64,000 nt of DNA, from contig MKRX01000005.1 in the NCBI GenBank assembly GCA_001898035.1, positions 238,474-302,473 on the forward strand, given 5' to 3'. This document shows, in pieces, positions 1 through 8,554 of this stretch. Position numbers and translations under genes: made by a program. Each line of letters begins with the position of its first letter. The stretch's first letter is position 1. Source of the stretch: Armatimonadetes bacterium 55-13 (GTDB lineage: Bacteria > Armatimonadota > Fimbriimonadia > Fimbriimonadales > Fimbriimonadaceae). A model generated the notes under the pieces. The model made no database searches. It worked only from the letters and a program-made list of their open reading frames with translations, and had not been told where the DNA came from.

Positions 1-958
1 CCGCCATTCTTTTGGCTTCGCTATAGTCGGTTTCCAGAAGCAGTTTGAGGGCCAGCGCCGAATCGTCGATTCGTCCGACCGCATTGATTCTTGGCCCAAG
101 TTTGAATCCGACGTCATAGGTGCGTACAGGACCGCTGATGTTGGAATTGTCCTTAAGGGCCTGAATGCCAACTTTCTTGGTATCGCCTAATCGATCTAGC
201 CCATGCTTAGCGATGACTCGGTTTTCGTCGATGAGAGGCATGACATCGGCGATTGTGCCGAGCGCAGCGAGATCGACAAAGGCACGGTGATATTTTTCTC
301 GTGGAAACCCGAGGGCTTGAGTAAGTCCATCGCAGAGCTTAAAAACAACGCCTGCGCCGCTTAACTCGGCAAAGGGATACTCGGCATCGGTTCGATGGGG
401 ATTAACAACCGCATGCGCTTCAGGAAGTGTGTGGCCGATGCTGTGGTGATCTGTTACCACAACGCGCATCCCTGCTTCGCGAGCCTGTTTAACTTGATCG
501 TGCGCGCTGATTCCGCAGTCGCAGGTTAAAAACAGTTTGGCGCCTTTCTTCTTGGCAACCTCCACAGCGCTTTCATGGATACCGTAGCCTTCACGCATGC
601 GGTGTGGCACATGTGTTTCAACATTGGCCCCCACACTCTTTAGAAATCGGTGGAGAATAGCGGCGCTGGTCACGCCATCCACGTCGTAGTCGCCATGAAC
701 GAAGATGAGGTCTCCTCTTTCCTTTGCCCCGAGGATTTCAGACTCTGCGAGGTCATAATCTGGCAACAGCCGGGGATCGTGAAGATCCTCTAATCGAGGA
801 TTGAGAAACTTCTCAGCTTGAGTTGGATCGCTGTAGCCCCTTTGCACCAGGAGAGCCGCAACTATCTCCGGTATGCCCAGTTCACGTTGCAGGACCGCCT
901 CTTCTTCAGGGTTTCGTTGAGGAACGATCCAGCGGGCGGTTTGTTGCGTGGGGGGCAT
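1..958 (-). CDS. recJ: Single-stranded-DNA exonuclease RecJ, 3' part cut by window edge
   Basis: The reading frame is open to the left edge, so only the first 319 codons are present. RecJ is a 5'-3' single-strand exonuclease of recombination and mismatch repair. The translation shows the DHH-family signatures: HGDYDVDG at residues 88-95, DHH at 170-172 and, near the edge, GPRINAVGRIDD, which is typical of RecJ. The ATG at 958 is the first start in frame. No clear Shine-Dalgarno sequence precedes it. It lies downstream of nusG on the same strand, and a strong terminator separates them. Confidence 0.93.
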   Translation of the reverse strand, partial: MPPTQQTARWIVPQRNPEEEAVLQRELGIPEIVAALLVQRGYSDPTQAEKFLNPRLEDLHDPRLLPDYDLAESEILGAKERGDLIFVHGDYDVDGVTSAAILHRFLKSVGANVETHVPHRMREGYGIHESAVEVAKKKGAKLFLTCDCGISAHDQVKQAREAGMRVVVTDHHSIGHTLPEAHAVVNPHRTDAEYPFAELSGAGVVFKLCDGLTQALGFPREKYHRAFVDLAALGTIADVMPLIDENRVIAKHGLDRLGDTKKVGIQALKDNSNISGPVRTYDVGFKLGPRINAVGRIDDSALALKLLLETDYSEAKRMA

Positions 959-975
959 CGATTTAGAGACGTATC

Positions 976-1020
976 AAAAACAGAAAAAGAACCGGAGTCC
1001 GAAAATGGACGCCCGGCTCC
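976..1020 (-). terminator. Rho-independent terminator after nusG
   Basis: Read on the minus strand, a GC-rich hairpin with a short loop (1020 to 989) is followed directly by TTTTTCTGTTTTT. It starts ten bases past the nusG stop codon and ends the secE-nusG transcript before recJ. Confidence 0.8.
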
Positions 1021-1029
1021 TACAGGTGC

Positions 1030-1557
1030 TTAAAGCTTCTCGACTTGAGTGAAGTCGAGTTCGACGGGCGTATCGCGACCAAAGATGTTGATAAGAACTT
1101 TGAGCTTTTCGCGATCGGCATTGACCTCTTCGATCTTTCCGGAGAAGTCGCTAAATGGACCCTCAATTACCCGAATGGCGTCGCCCTTGTTCCAAGAAGC
1201 CTTCGGAGCTTCCTTGCTGGACTCAAGGTTGGTCATGATACGACGAACCTCATATTCCTCTAGTGGAACGGGCTTGTTGCCGCTTTGGACAAAGCCGGTG
1301 ACTCCGCTCGTAGACTTGACCAACTTGAAGCTGTCGTCGGTGAGCGACATTTGAACCAGGATATAACCGGGGAAGACCTTTCGATCCATTTCGTAGCGCT
1401 TCCCGTTTCGAGTGGTCATTTCTCGTTCGGTTGGAATCAATATCTCGAAGATATCGAGATTCCACAAACCTTCCACCTGGGCTCGTCGCGTCAAAACGTC
1501 CTTGACTTTATTCTCGTGTCCAGCGATGGTGTGGACGGCGTACCAAGAACGCGGCAT
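1030..1557 (-). CDS. nusG: Transcription termination/antitermination protein NusG
   Basis: At 175 residues it has the usual NusG length. The N-terminal NGN domain begins with the typical WYAVHT..GHE segment, and the C-terminal KOW domain carries the GDAIRVIEGPF..F.G pattern near residues 125-137. NusG binds RNA polymerase and couples it to Rho or to ribosomal protein S10. The gene starts three bases after secE, the conserved bacterial order. The rRNA-protein operon that often follows nusG is absent here; a terminator and recJ come next. Confidence 0.96.
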   Translation of the reverse strand: MPRSWYAVHTIAGHENKVKDVLTRRAQVEGLWNLDIFEILIPTEREMTTRNGKRYEMDRKVFPGYILVQMSLTDDSFKLVKSTSGVTGFVQSGNKPVPLEEYEVRRIMTNLESSKEAPKASWNKGDAIRVIEGPFSDFSGKIEEVNADREKLKVLINIFGRDTPVELDFTQVEKL

Positions 1558-1560
1558 GGA

Positions 1561-1815
1561 CTAGACCGTCCCCTTTGTGAGTAGATCGATGATCGTTCCG
1601 AAGAGAAGTCCAAGAACGGTGAGGACCGTGACGCAAAGGATCGTCACAGCCAATACGACGCCAGTGAGGCGGTTCGTCTCGCTCCGCGTCGGCCATGTAA
1701 CCTTCTTCATCTCGCGAACGACTTCGTTATAAAAACCTTTGAGGCCGCGCTTCGACTTCGGAAGCGGCAAACCGCCACCGGCTTCGGGGCTAGAACCTTG
1801 TGTTGTGGTAGACAT
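1561..1815 (-). CDS. secE: Protein translocase subunit SecE
   Basis: This is the small essential subunit of the SecYEG channel, 84 residues from the ATG at 1815. The signature FYNEVVREMKKVTWPTR lies at residues 28-44, followed by one membrane helix at about 50-77. The frame stays open upstream to 1932, but that part has no SecE-like sequence, so I use the start at 1815. Only three bases separate it from nusG. The tRNA-Trp and rpmG genes that often precede secE are not seen. Confidence 0.93.
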   Translation of the reverse strand: MSTTTQGSSPEAGGGLPLPKSKRGLKGFYNEVVREMKKVTWPTRSETNRLTGVVLAVTILCVTVLTVLGLLFGTIIDLLTKGTV

Positions 1816-2044
1816 TGACGTACTCGACCGCCCGCTAGATAGTGGGGGATGAGGTGATATTACCTCCAATATTCGTCTAACCCAAAGACAACCTGGGAAA
1901 GAGGAACCATAAAATGCTGTTTTTTGCAGCAATTTATCTCGTAAGGTTGCGCGGATAAATATTTCGCGCTACATTACGACGAATGTTGGACCCAAGAGGA
2001 TTGGTGGAGGTCCGTCTTAGGTACCACGTGTCGCGATATTTATC
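1816..2044. other. Divergent intergenic region secE / padR-like
   Basis: The 229 bp between the two divergent starts should hold the secE-nusG promoter and the padR promoter. I see no consensus pair of -35 and -10 boxes and no convincing long palindrome for the regulator. AT-rich tracts at 1905-1965 are the likeliest promoter area. Confidence 0.4.
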
Positions 2045-2638
2045 ATGGCAACATCCGGACCTTATAGTGAGTTAGAGTATTTGATCTTGGCTATGGTCGG
2101 AGAGGAAATTAACTCCGGCTACGCTATGCGTAAAGAGATGAACAGAATGCGCGGCGGTCGGTGGAGCGCCGAAAGCGGTTCTGTTTATCGAGTCTTGAGG
2201 CGGTTAGAGCAGGACGGCCTGGTGAACGAAGCCAGAAAGGTCGGAGTGCCTAATCGTGAGCGAACGGAGTATGAGTTGACTCCGCAGGGCGAAGCTCTGC
2301 TTCAGAGTTGGCTCACGTTCCCACCAGATCGTGGAGAGATGGCGTTTATCGTCGATCCTATTCGCACGAGGGCGTACTTCTTGTCCAGACTCAAGCCTAT
2401 GGAGCAAGTACGGGTTGTTAAGGCCTGGCTTGTGGAAAGCAAGCAGTTTTTGCAAGACCTAGAGCGGGATCTTCAGGCGACCTCAGCCACCGAAAATCCC
2501 ATTCGTCACCTTGCGCAACAGAATTTGTTGTTCTTGGCCGAGGCCAGGCATGAGTGGCTCCGAAAACTCTTAGCGAGTCTCAAGAGCGTTTCGGCAGGAA
2601 AGGCGGCCAAAGCGACCGCCGTTATTGAAACTACTTAG
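2045..2638 (+). CDS. PadR-family transcriptional regulator
   Basis: The first 85 residues form a PadR winged helix (LEYLILAMVGEEINSGYAM, then SGSVYRVLRRLEQDGLV). The remaining 110 residues are helical, as in the C-terminal dimerisation domain of the AphA/PadR type (Vir_act_alpha_C), with basic and leucine-rich stretches. Such proteins are usually ligand- or stress-responsive repressors. It is divergent from secE across 229 bp, and its 3' end overlaps the end of greA by eight bases. Its target cannot be read from the context. Confidence 0.88.
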   Translation: MATSGPYSELEYLILAMVGEEINSGYAMRKEMNRMRGGRWSAESGSVYRVLRRLEQDGLVNEARKVGVPNRERTEYELTPQGEALLQSWLTFPPDRGEMAFIVDPIRTRAYFLSRLKPMEQVRVVKAWLVESKQFLQDLERDLQATSATENPIRHLAQQNLLFLAEARHEWLRKLLASLKSVSAGKAAKATAVIETT

Positions 2639-3134
2639 AAATCTTGACGATTGAGTAGTGCTTCTTGCCTTCCGGGGCATCGAACACGATCTTGTCGCCA
2701 GCAGCATGACCAAAGAGTGCGAGACCCATCGGCGATTCATTGCTGATCAGGTCTCGACTTGGGTCGGACTCGATGCTGGTAACGATTCGAATGTCGAATT
2801 CGTCGCCATACTCAGCGTCGTTTACGGTGACTAATGAGCCGATACCGACGTGATCTGTAGGAATCATGTCGTCGTCGAGTACAGTCGCATTCCCAAAAAT
2901 CGTTTTGAGCTCTGCGATTCGGTTCTCGACCATCGCTTGTTCGAACTTCACTTCATCGAGTTCGCTGTTATCCTCACTAAATTCGCCGTGCTGCTGGCTC
3001 TCACGAATACGATCGGCGATCTCCGGTCGCTTAACGAGCGTGAGGTGCTCCAATTCTGCCTGGAGGGATTTGTGTCCCTCTGGGGTGAGGAGATAACCTC
3101 CCTGATGATCTTGGATCAGTTGTGCGTCGTTCAT
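2631..3134 (-). CDS. greA: Transcription elongation factor GreA
   Basis: GreA rescues backtracked RNA polymerase by stimulating transcript cleavage. The 167-residue protein has the N-terminal coiled coil with the acidic tip region (GEFSEDNSELDEVK, about residues 49-62) and the C-terminal FKBP-like domain ending YSIVKISK. An ATG at 3176 would give 14 extra residues, but it overlaps a perfect TATAAT at 3175-3180. The ATG at 3134 is therefore the better start. The 3' end overlaps the padR-like gene from the opposite strand. Confidence 0.95.
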   Translation of the reverse strand: MNDAQLIQDHQGGYLLTPEGHKSLQAELEHLTLVKRPEIADRIRESQQHGEFSEDNSELDEVKFEQAMVENRIAELKTIFGNATVLDDDMIPTDHVGIGSLVTVNDAEYGDEFDIRIVTSIESDPSRDLISNESPMGLALFGHAAGDKIVFDAPEGKKHYSIVKISK

Positions 3135-3174
3135 TTTTTCGCTACCAGTTCCTTCTAACGAGACCAGAGCAGGC

Positions 3175-3180
3175 ATTATA
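3175..3180 (-). promoter_or_regulatory. -10 box of greA
   Basis: TATAAT on the minus strand, 40 bases before the greA start at 3134. No good -35 hexamer lies at 15-18 bases. The transcript would have a leader of about 34 nt with GAAGG inside it. Confidence 0.6.
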
Positions 3181-3312
3181 GCCGTTTGCTCTTCTGTCGG
3201 ACTACGTATCTCTGGATTAGAACGTTCGATCTAGGTGCTAAGTTCTACGAAAAAGTCTAGACCTATATGTTTATGAGCACTTTTCTCGAAATCTTCAGGC
3301 CTCTTCACCGGG

Positions 3313-3318
3313 TAGATT
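3313..3318 (+). promoter_or_regulatory. -10-like TAGATT, near-leaderless start
   Basis: GG-TAGATT ends eight bases before the ATG at 3327. There is no Shine-Dalgarno sequence, so the mRNA would have at most a 2-nt leader. Confidence 0.45.
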
Positions 3319-3326
3319 CTCGGGCG

Positions 3327-4052
3327 ATGAGGTTTCTCTCGATCATGGCTCTGACCGCCTTGCTGGTGGCGGGAATGGAAGCGCGTGCTCAAGGCGTCGA
3401 CTTGTTCAAAACGGTTCGCCCTCAAGTGATATTGAGTGTGAAGCGAGACCCAAACGGCTCCCAGGCAGACCTTATCGAAGCTCAAACGATCGACGGGAAT
3501 TATCCCCCAGAGCAACTCAAGGCTCAGATCCTTGAACTGGGAAGACAGCTGAATTGCGATCCAAGAGGACTCACCGTCTTCCGACACTCGGTATCAGAGG
3601 ATGGCAGCATGACTTCCATTAAGGCGACTTGTGCCATTGACAACGTGATCGATCGACGGACGGGTTCGTTTCACTTGACAGAAATCGTTCGAGCCTTTAC
3701 TGGATTCCCCGAGCCACATCGAGTGTCGGGGCTCTCCCTCTCATTTTTGAATGAGGCTCCCCGTAAGAATACGATTCTGACTTTTGGTCAGGAGTCTGGA
3801 CCCGTCATGCTGCAGGCCGATCTTAATCCAACCTTCAAAAGTATCGACTATCGCATTAAAATCAACACCGACAAGCCTGATGAAATTTCGATTCCAGAAG
3901 GTCCTGAACAAAATAAGCCGATAAACACGTCTTCGGACGATAGAAACAGTGTAGATTGGTCGCTGTGGGGATTGATTGGAGTTGCCGCGATTGCCGTAGG
4001 TGCGTTGGTATACTCCCTCCTCATTAGGACGACCTCTTCGAAGCGTTCTTGA
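3327..4052 (+). CDS. Exported protein with C-terminal membrane anchor, unknown function
   Basis: I do not recognise the family. From the ATG at 3327 the protein has 241 residues. A signal peptide (MRFLSIMALTALLVAG) ends near an ARAQ site, a mainly beta-rich soluble part of about 180 residues follows, then one membrane helix (LWGLIGVAAIAVGALVYSLL) and a short basic tail. This predicts an extracytoplasmic domain anchored at its C terminus. The longer frame from 3267 would hide the signal peptide. It lies 24 bp before three PilT-type ATPase genes and may belong to the same surface-motility locus; that is inference from position only. Confidence 0.72.
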   Translation: MRFLSIMALTALLVAGMEARAQGVDLFKTVRPQVILSVKRDPNGSQADLIEAQTIDGNYPPEQLKAQILELGRQLNCDPRGLTVFRHSVSEDGSMTSIKATCAIDNVIDRRTGSFHLTEIVRAFTGFPEPHRVSGLSLSFLNEAPRKNTILTFGQESGPVMLQADLNPTFKSIDYRIKINTDKPDEISIPEGPEQNKPINTSSDDRNSVDWSLWGLIGVAAIAVGALVYSLLIRTTSSKRS

Positions 4053-4076
4053 ACAAAGAGTAGGGCACCATAAAGA

Positions 4077-5156
4077 ATGATCGATATCCGAACGGTAACG
4101 CTCCGTCAACTCGTTGAAATTGGCTATGAAGAGCGCGCATCTGACGTTTGCGTCAAGTCTGGAGCGCGCCCGACCATGCGAAAGTTCAGCGTCTTCCAGC
4201 CAATCTCCGACGAGTTTCCCGTTGTAGACGCGGACAACGCCCGACGAATGATCCAAGAGGTCATGTCCGAGAAACAGATCAAGAAGTTCGAGGACACGCT
4301 CGAAATGGACCTTGCCTTTGAGGTCGAAGGGAAGTGTCGAATCCGTGCGAACATCTACTTCCAGCGCGGTACGTACGCCATCGTCATGCGTATCATCCCG
4401 TTGCGCATTTTGACCATCGAAGAACTCGGTCTTCCGCCCGTTCTTCGCGAACTGTGTAAGCACCGACTCGGACTCATCCTGTTTACCGGTCCTACAGGTT
4501 CGGGTAAGTCAACTTCGCTCGCGGCGATGATCGACGTCATCAACGAGAGCCGTCCTTGCCACATCGTTACCATCGAAGACCCGCTTGAATTTGTCCACCA
4601 GGACAAGATGGCTTACATCAGTCAGCGAGAAGTCCACATCGACACCATGGAATTCCAACCCGCTCTGCGCGCGGTTGTCCGTGAAGCTCCCGACGTCATC
4701 CTCGTGGGTGAAATGCGAGACCAAGAAACCATGCACACCGCTATGCAGGCCGGTGAAACGGGTCACTTGGTCTTCTCCACGGTTCACACCTCGTCCGCTT
4801 ACGAGACCATGGACCGTATTATCAACATGTTCCCGCCGCATGAAAAGCCGTTCCTTTGTCAACGCTTGGCTGGCTCCCTTCGAGGCATCGTCGCCCAGAA
4901 GCTCGTCCCCCGGGCCGATGGAAATGGACGCGTTGTTGCAAATGAAATCTTGATTTGTACGCCAACTGTTACTAAACTGATTGAGGACGGACACTTTAGC
5001 GATCTTTATCACGCAATGAATGAAGGCGCGTTCTGGGGGATGCAAACCATGAACCAAAGTCTGGTCCGATACGTTAAGGCGGGCATCATCACCGAAGAGA
5101 CTGCGTTAGCCTACGCGGGTATCACATCCGAATTGAAACAGATGCTCCGCCGGTAA
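4077..5156 (+). CDS. PilT/PilU-type retraction ATPase, first of three paralogs
   Basis: This is a 359-residue member of the type IV pilus retraction ATPases, hexameric cytoplasmic motors that depolymerise the pilus. It has Walker A GPTGSGKST at residues 138-146, the Asp box (TIEDPLEFVH), Walker B (DVILVGEMRD) and the His box (GHLVFSTVHT). The PilT-specific AIRNLIRE motif is changed here to TVTKLIED, so this copy is closer to PilU-like, non-canonical members. The N-terminal SDVCVK motif is also altered from the usual SDLHLK. It starts an apparent operon with two further copies. Confidence 0.9.
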   Translation: MIDIRTVTLRQLVEIGYEERASDVCVKSGARPTMRKFSVFQPISDEFPVVDADNARRMIQEVMSEKQIKKFEDTLEMDLAFEVEGKCRIRANIYFQRGTYAIVMRIIPLRILTIEELGLPPVLRELCKHRLGLILFTGPTGSGKSTSLAAMIDVINESRPCHIVTIEDPLEFVHQDKMAYISQREVHIDTMEFQPALRAVVREAPDVILVGEMRDQETMHTAMQAGETGHLVFSTVHTSSAYETMDRIINMFPPHEKPFLCQRLAGSLRGIVAQKLVPRADGNGRVVANEILICTPTVTKLIEDGHFSDLYHAMNEGAFWGMQTMNQSLVRYVKAGIITEETALAYAGITSELKQMLRR

Positions 5157-5169
5157 CAGGAGGAGACCT

Positions 5170-6264
5170 ATGGGCGTCAGCATTGACGCATTGCTGCACG
5201 AGTTGGTGCAGGTCGACGCAAGCGACCTGCACCTGAAGGCGGGACAACCGCCGGTGATGCGAATCAGAGGGGATCTGAAACGCGCGAGTCACCCTCCCTT
5301 GACGCCCGAGGAACACCAGAACATGCTTCTGGGAATCCTCAATGAAGAACGTCGAGAGAGACTCTTTAACTTCAAAGAAGTCGACCTATCCTATGATGTA
5401 CCCGGCCTTTCTCGCTTCCGCGTCAACATGTTTTGGCAAAGGGGACAGATCGGGGCGGTATTTCGTGTCATTCCCTTCAGCATCCGGACCATCGATGGGC
5501 TTGGTCTGCCCCAAGTTTGCAAGCGCATTGCAATGCTCCCAAGGGGCCTCGTTCTCGTAACTGGTCCGACGGGCTCTGGAAAATCTACGTCGCTCGCCGC
5601 GATGATCGATCACATCAACACCAACAAGAAATCGCACATCATGACGATTGAAGATCCAATCGAATATGTGCATCCCGATAAGACTTCGATCATCAATCAA
5701 CGGGAACTTGCAACGGACACCCATACGTTCAGCGATGCGCTGAAACATGTCATGCGGCAAAATCCAGACGTGATTCTGGTGGGCGAGATGCGAGACCTGG
5801 AAACGATCCAACTTGCCATCACCGCCGCGGAAACTGGGCACTTGGTATTTTCTACTCTCCACACTGTAGACGCAGCCCAGACGATTGACCGAATCGTCGA
5901 CGTATTTTCGCCGGAACAACAGGCGCAAATCAGGACACAGCTAAGCGTTACCCTTCAGGCCGTAATTTCTCAAACGCTTCTCCCAACAAAGGACAATGAG
6001 TCCAGAATTGCCGCGTTCGAAGTGATGGTGGCAACACCCGCCATTCGAACACTGGTAAGAGAAGGGAAGACTCACCAACTCTACATGGATATTCAAACGG
6101 GTGGAAGCATCGGAATGCAAACGCTCGATGGTCACTTGTTGGATCTTCTGAAGAACGGCAAGGTCGATTGGGAGCACGCTTACGCCAAATGCTCCAACGC
6201 GCAAGACTTCTTGCGACGCGCCACCAATCTCGGCGTAGCGGAGGTAGCCCATGCAGGAAATTGA
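5170..6264 (+). CDS. PilT-type retraction ATPase, second paralog
   Basis: The 364-residue protein begins with the typical ASDLHLKAGQPPVMR segment. It has Walker A GPTGSGKST at residues 132-140, Asp box TIEDPIEYVH, Walker B DVILVGEMRD and His box HLVFSTLHT. The PilT motif reads AIRTLVRE, close to consensus, and is followed by GMQTLD. An AGGAGGA Shine-Dalgarno sequence lies just before the ATG, 13 bp after the previous gene. It overlaps the third copy by 14 bases, which suggests translational coupling. Confidence 0.92.
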   Translation: MGVSIDALLHELVQVDASDLHLKAGQPPVMRIRGDLKRASHPPLTPEEHQNMLLGILNEERRERLFNFKEVDLSYDVPGLSRFRVNMFWQRGQIGAVFRVIPFSIRTIDGLGLPQVCKRIAMLPRGLVLVTGPTGSGKSTSLAAMIDHINTNKKSHIMTIEDPIEYVHPDKTSIINQRELATDTHTFSDALKHVMRQNPDVILVGEMRDLETIQLAITAAETGHLVFSTLHTVDAAQTIDRIVDVFSPEQQAQIRTQLSVTLQAVISQTLLPTKDNESRIAAFEVMVATPAIRTLVREGKTHQLYMDIQTGGSIGMQTLDGHLLDLLKNGKVDWEHAYAKCSNAQDFLRRATNLGVAEVAHAGN

Positions 6265-7441
6265 TGTCTTTCTCCGGCGTTGTGTGGAGATGAATGGATC
6301 GGACCTACACTTCAAGAGTGATACCGGTCGTGCCTATGTTCGAGTTCACGGGGACCTCATTCAGATTGAGGATATGCCTCAATTCACGAACGAGGAGTTC
6401 AAGGAATCTCTCTTCCGAATGCTGCGACCAGAACAGGTTGCAAAATTCGAGAATGATTTGGAGTTGGATTTCGCCGTCGAGGTCAAAGAAGTCTCCCGTT
6501 TTCGCGGGAACTGCTACCAACAGCGGGGAAATGTCCAAGCAGCCTTCCGAGTGATCCCTTACGAGATCCAAAACATGGAGGATCTCCAACTCCCAGCCGC
6601 GACCTACGACTTCATCACTCGGCCACGTGGCTTGGTACTCGTAACCGGACCAGCCGGTTCAGGTAAATCGACAACTCTTGCCGCGATGATCGACCGAATC
6701 AATCGGACGCAAGAAGTACACATCATGACCGTGGAAGACCCGGTAGAGTTCGTCCACGGGGATCATGTTGCTCTCATTAATCAGCGAGAGTTGGAGGTCG
6801 ATACCAACTCATTCGCAAACGCGTTGAAATACGTTCTTCGGCAAGATCCTGACGTCATCCTTGTTGGCGAAATGAGAGACTTGGAAACGATCCATCTCGC
6901 CATTACGGCGGCCGAAACGGGGCACTTGGTTTTTGCAACCCTGCATACCGTTGACTCTGTACAAACTGTCGACCGAATCGTTGACGTCTTTCCCATGCAT
7001 CAACAACAGCAAGTGCGCATGCAGCTATCCGTAAACTTGGTTGGAGTCATTTCACAGACTTTGGTGAAGCGAAAGGATGAACGGGGCCGGGCCGCGTGCT
7101 TCGAAGTGCTTGTGGCAACTCCGGCCGTCAGGAACCTAATTCGAGAGAATAAGACCTATCAGATCGCCTCTCTCATTCAAACCGGTGGCCGACAAAAGAT
7201 GCAGACCTTGGATCAATCGCTCGCGAACCTTGTTGATAAAGGAATTATCAGTCATGAAGATGCGAGGGCCAGGGCTAAAGATGCCAGTGAGTTCGATCGA
7301 TTATTGGATTTAGGGCATCCATCGGGGACGGCGGTTACAACCCCGGTTAACGGCCAGTCTCAATCTCCGGATCAGCCCACGGCTCCGCCTGCTACGGGCG
7401 TAAGGGGCCAGCCAAATCGTCCGGGCTACAAACGGGAATGA
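6251..7441 (+). CDS. PilT-type retraction ATPase, third paralog with C-terminal tail
   Basis: The 396-residue protein keeps all the motor motifs: SDLHFK near the start, Walker A GPAGSGKST at residues 133-141, TVEDPVEFVH, DVILVGEMRD, HLVFATLHT and AVRNLIRE. The last 40 residues or so are rich in Pro, Gln, Thr and Gly and look disordered, which the other two copies lack. The start lies inside the end of the second copy. No assembly ATPase (PilB), PilC or pilin gene is in the window, so these motors act on a machine encoded elsewhere. Confidence 0.92.
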   Translation: MQEIDVFLRRCVEMNGSDLHFKSDTGRAYVRVHGDLIQIEDMPQFTNEEFKESLFRMLRPEQVAKFENDLELDFAVEVKEVSRFRGNCYQQRGNVQAAFRVIPYEIQNMEDLQLPAATYDFITRPRGLVLVTGPAGSGKSTTLAAMIDRINRTQEVHIMTVEDPVEFVHGDHVALINQRELEVDTNSFANALKYVLRQDPDVILVGEMRDLETIHLAITAAETGHLVFATLHTVDSVQTVDRIVDVFPMHQQQQVRMQLSVNLVGVISQTLVKRKDERGRAACFEVLVATPAVRNLIRENKTYQIASLIQTGGRQKMQTLDQSLANLVDKGIISHEDARARAKDASEFDRLLDLGHPSGTAVTTPVNGQSQSPDQPTAPPATGVRGQPNRPGYKRE

Positions 7442-7450
7442 CCCTCGCGG

Positions 7451-7456
7451 TACCCT
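7451..7456 (+). promoter_or_regulatory. -10-like TACCCT, leaderless metX
   Basis: GG-TACCCT ends exactly six bases before the GTG at 7463, which would place the transcription start on the first base of the codon. No Shine-Dalgarno sequence is present. Confidence 0.6.
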
Positions 7457-7462
7457 CTTGAA

Positions 7463-8542
7463 GTGGCGATCGATCCTGCCCTTTTTCAAGAGAACGAGCG
7501 AACGGCTCCATCTGCCGACCAAAGACAATTTGTCGAGGTCGGCAGTCTGGACTGTGAGACCGGCGGGCATCTGCCAGCCGTTACCGTAGCCTATGAAACT
7601 TGGGGCGTCCTCAGTCCTGCCAAAGACAACGCAATCCTTGTCTGTCACGCCCTGTCCGGCGACTCTCATGCGATAGGATGGTGGGAGCGCCTGATCGGAC
7701 CAGGAAAGGCGATCGATACAAATCAGTTCTTCGTGATCGGCACGAACGCTCTGGGAGGCTGTCAGGGAACTACTGGTCCAGACTCGATAGGGCCAGACGG
7801 AAAATTTTACCGAACGAGATTCCCTGTCATCACGGTAGGTGACATGGTTGAAGTTCAGTCTCGAGTCATCGATATTCTGGGAATAGATCGTCTTCATGCC
7901 GTTACCGGCGGCAGTATGGGAGGGATGCAGGCACTCGAATGGACGGTTCGGAAGCCCGGACGGGTCAAAAAGGCGTTTGTCACTGCCAGTTGCGCTGCCC
8001 ATAACGCCATGCAAATTGGATTTAACGAGGCGGCTCGTCAGGCAATCATGAGAGATGAGCGCTGGAAAGAAGGCGAGTATGAAGAAGGAGCTGGGCCGGA
8101 TGGAGGGCTGGCGGTTGCGCGGATGATCGGTCATCTTTCGTTCCTCAGCGAGCAGGCATTTGACGCAAAGTTCGGAAGGCGGCTGCAGAACAAAGAAACG
8201 CCTTCCTACCATCTTGGAGTGGATTTTCAAGTCGAAAGCTATCTTAGTTATCAGGGCGAAAAGTTCACGAAGCGATTTGATGCAAATTCATTGCTATACT
8301 TGACTAAGGCAATTGACTACTATGATTTGCAATCGTTCAAAGGGGCGGATACTGATTATCTCTTCGCTAGTTTCACCACCGATTGGCTGTACCCGTCGCA
8401 CCAGAGCGAAACACTCCTGAAAATGGCCCAAGACTCAGACCTAAAAGCGGAACATCGTGTGATTGACCTGCCGTATGGTCATGATGGGTTCTTGCTAGAT
8501 GGAGACATACAGGGTGGCTACGTACGCGAATTTTTGTCTTGA
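7463..8542 (+). CDS. metX: Homoserine O-acetyltransferase
   Basis: MetX transfers an acetyl group from acetyl-CoA to homoserine, the first committed step of methionine synthesis by the acetyl route. The alpha/beta-hydrolase protein of 359 residues has the family hallmarks LVCHALSGDSHA, GTNALGGCQGTTGP and the nucleophile elbow GGSMGG with Ser151. The triad Asp lies in TTDWLYP and the His in YGHDGF. The start is a GTG without a Shine-Dalgarno sequence but with a -10-like hexamer six bases upstream. Substrate choice (acetyl versus succinyl) cannot be settled from motifs alone. Confidence 0.93.
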   Translation: MAIDPALFQENERTAPSADQRQFVEVGSLDCETGGHLPAVTVAYETWGVLSPAKDNAILVCHALSGDSHAIGWWERLIGPGKAIDTNQFFVIGTNALGGCQGTTGPDSIGPDGKFYRTRFPVITVGDMVEVQSRVIDILGIDRLHAVTGGSMGGMQALEWTVRKPGRVKKAFVTASCAAHNAMQIGFNEAARQAIMRDERWKEGEYEEGAGPDGGLAVARMIGHLSFLSEQAFDAKFGRRLQNKETPSYHLGVDFQVESYLSYQGEKFTKRFDANSLLYLTKAIDYYDLQSFKGADTDYLFASFTTDWLYPSHQSETLLKMAQDSDLKAEHRVIDLPYGHDGFLLDGDIQGGYVREFLS

Positions 8543-8554
8543 CGAGGAGGTCAA

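Noticed and set aside
818-1033. 71-codon plus-strand ORF at the recJ/nusG junction
   Set aside because: It overlaps the recJ 5' end and the nusG terminator on the opposite strand and shows no protein-like composition.
7442-7462. SAM riboswitch or T-box before metX
   Set aside because: Only 21 bases separate metX from the pilT-like gene, too little for either element.
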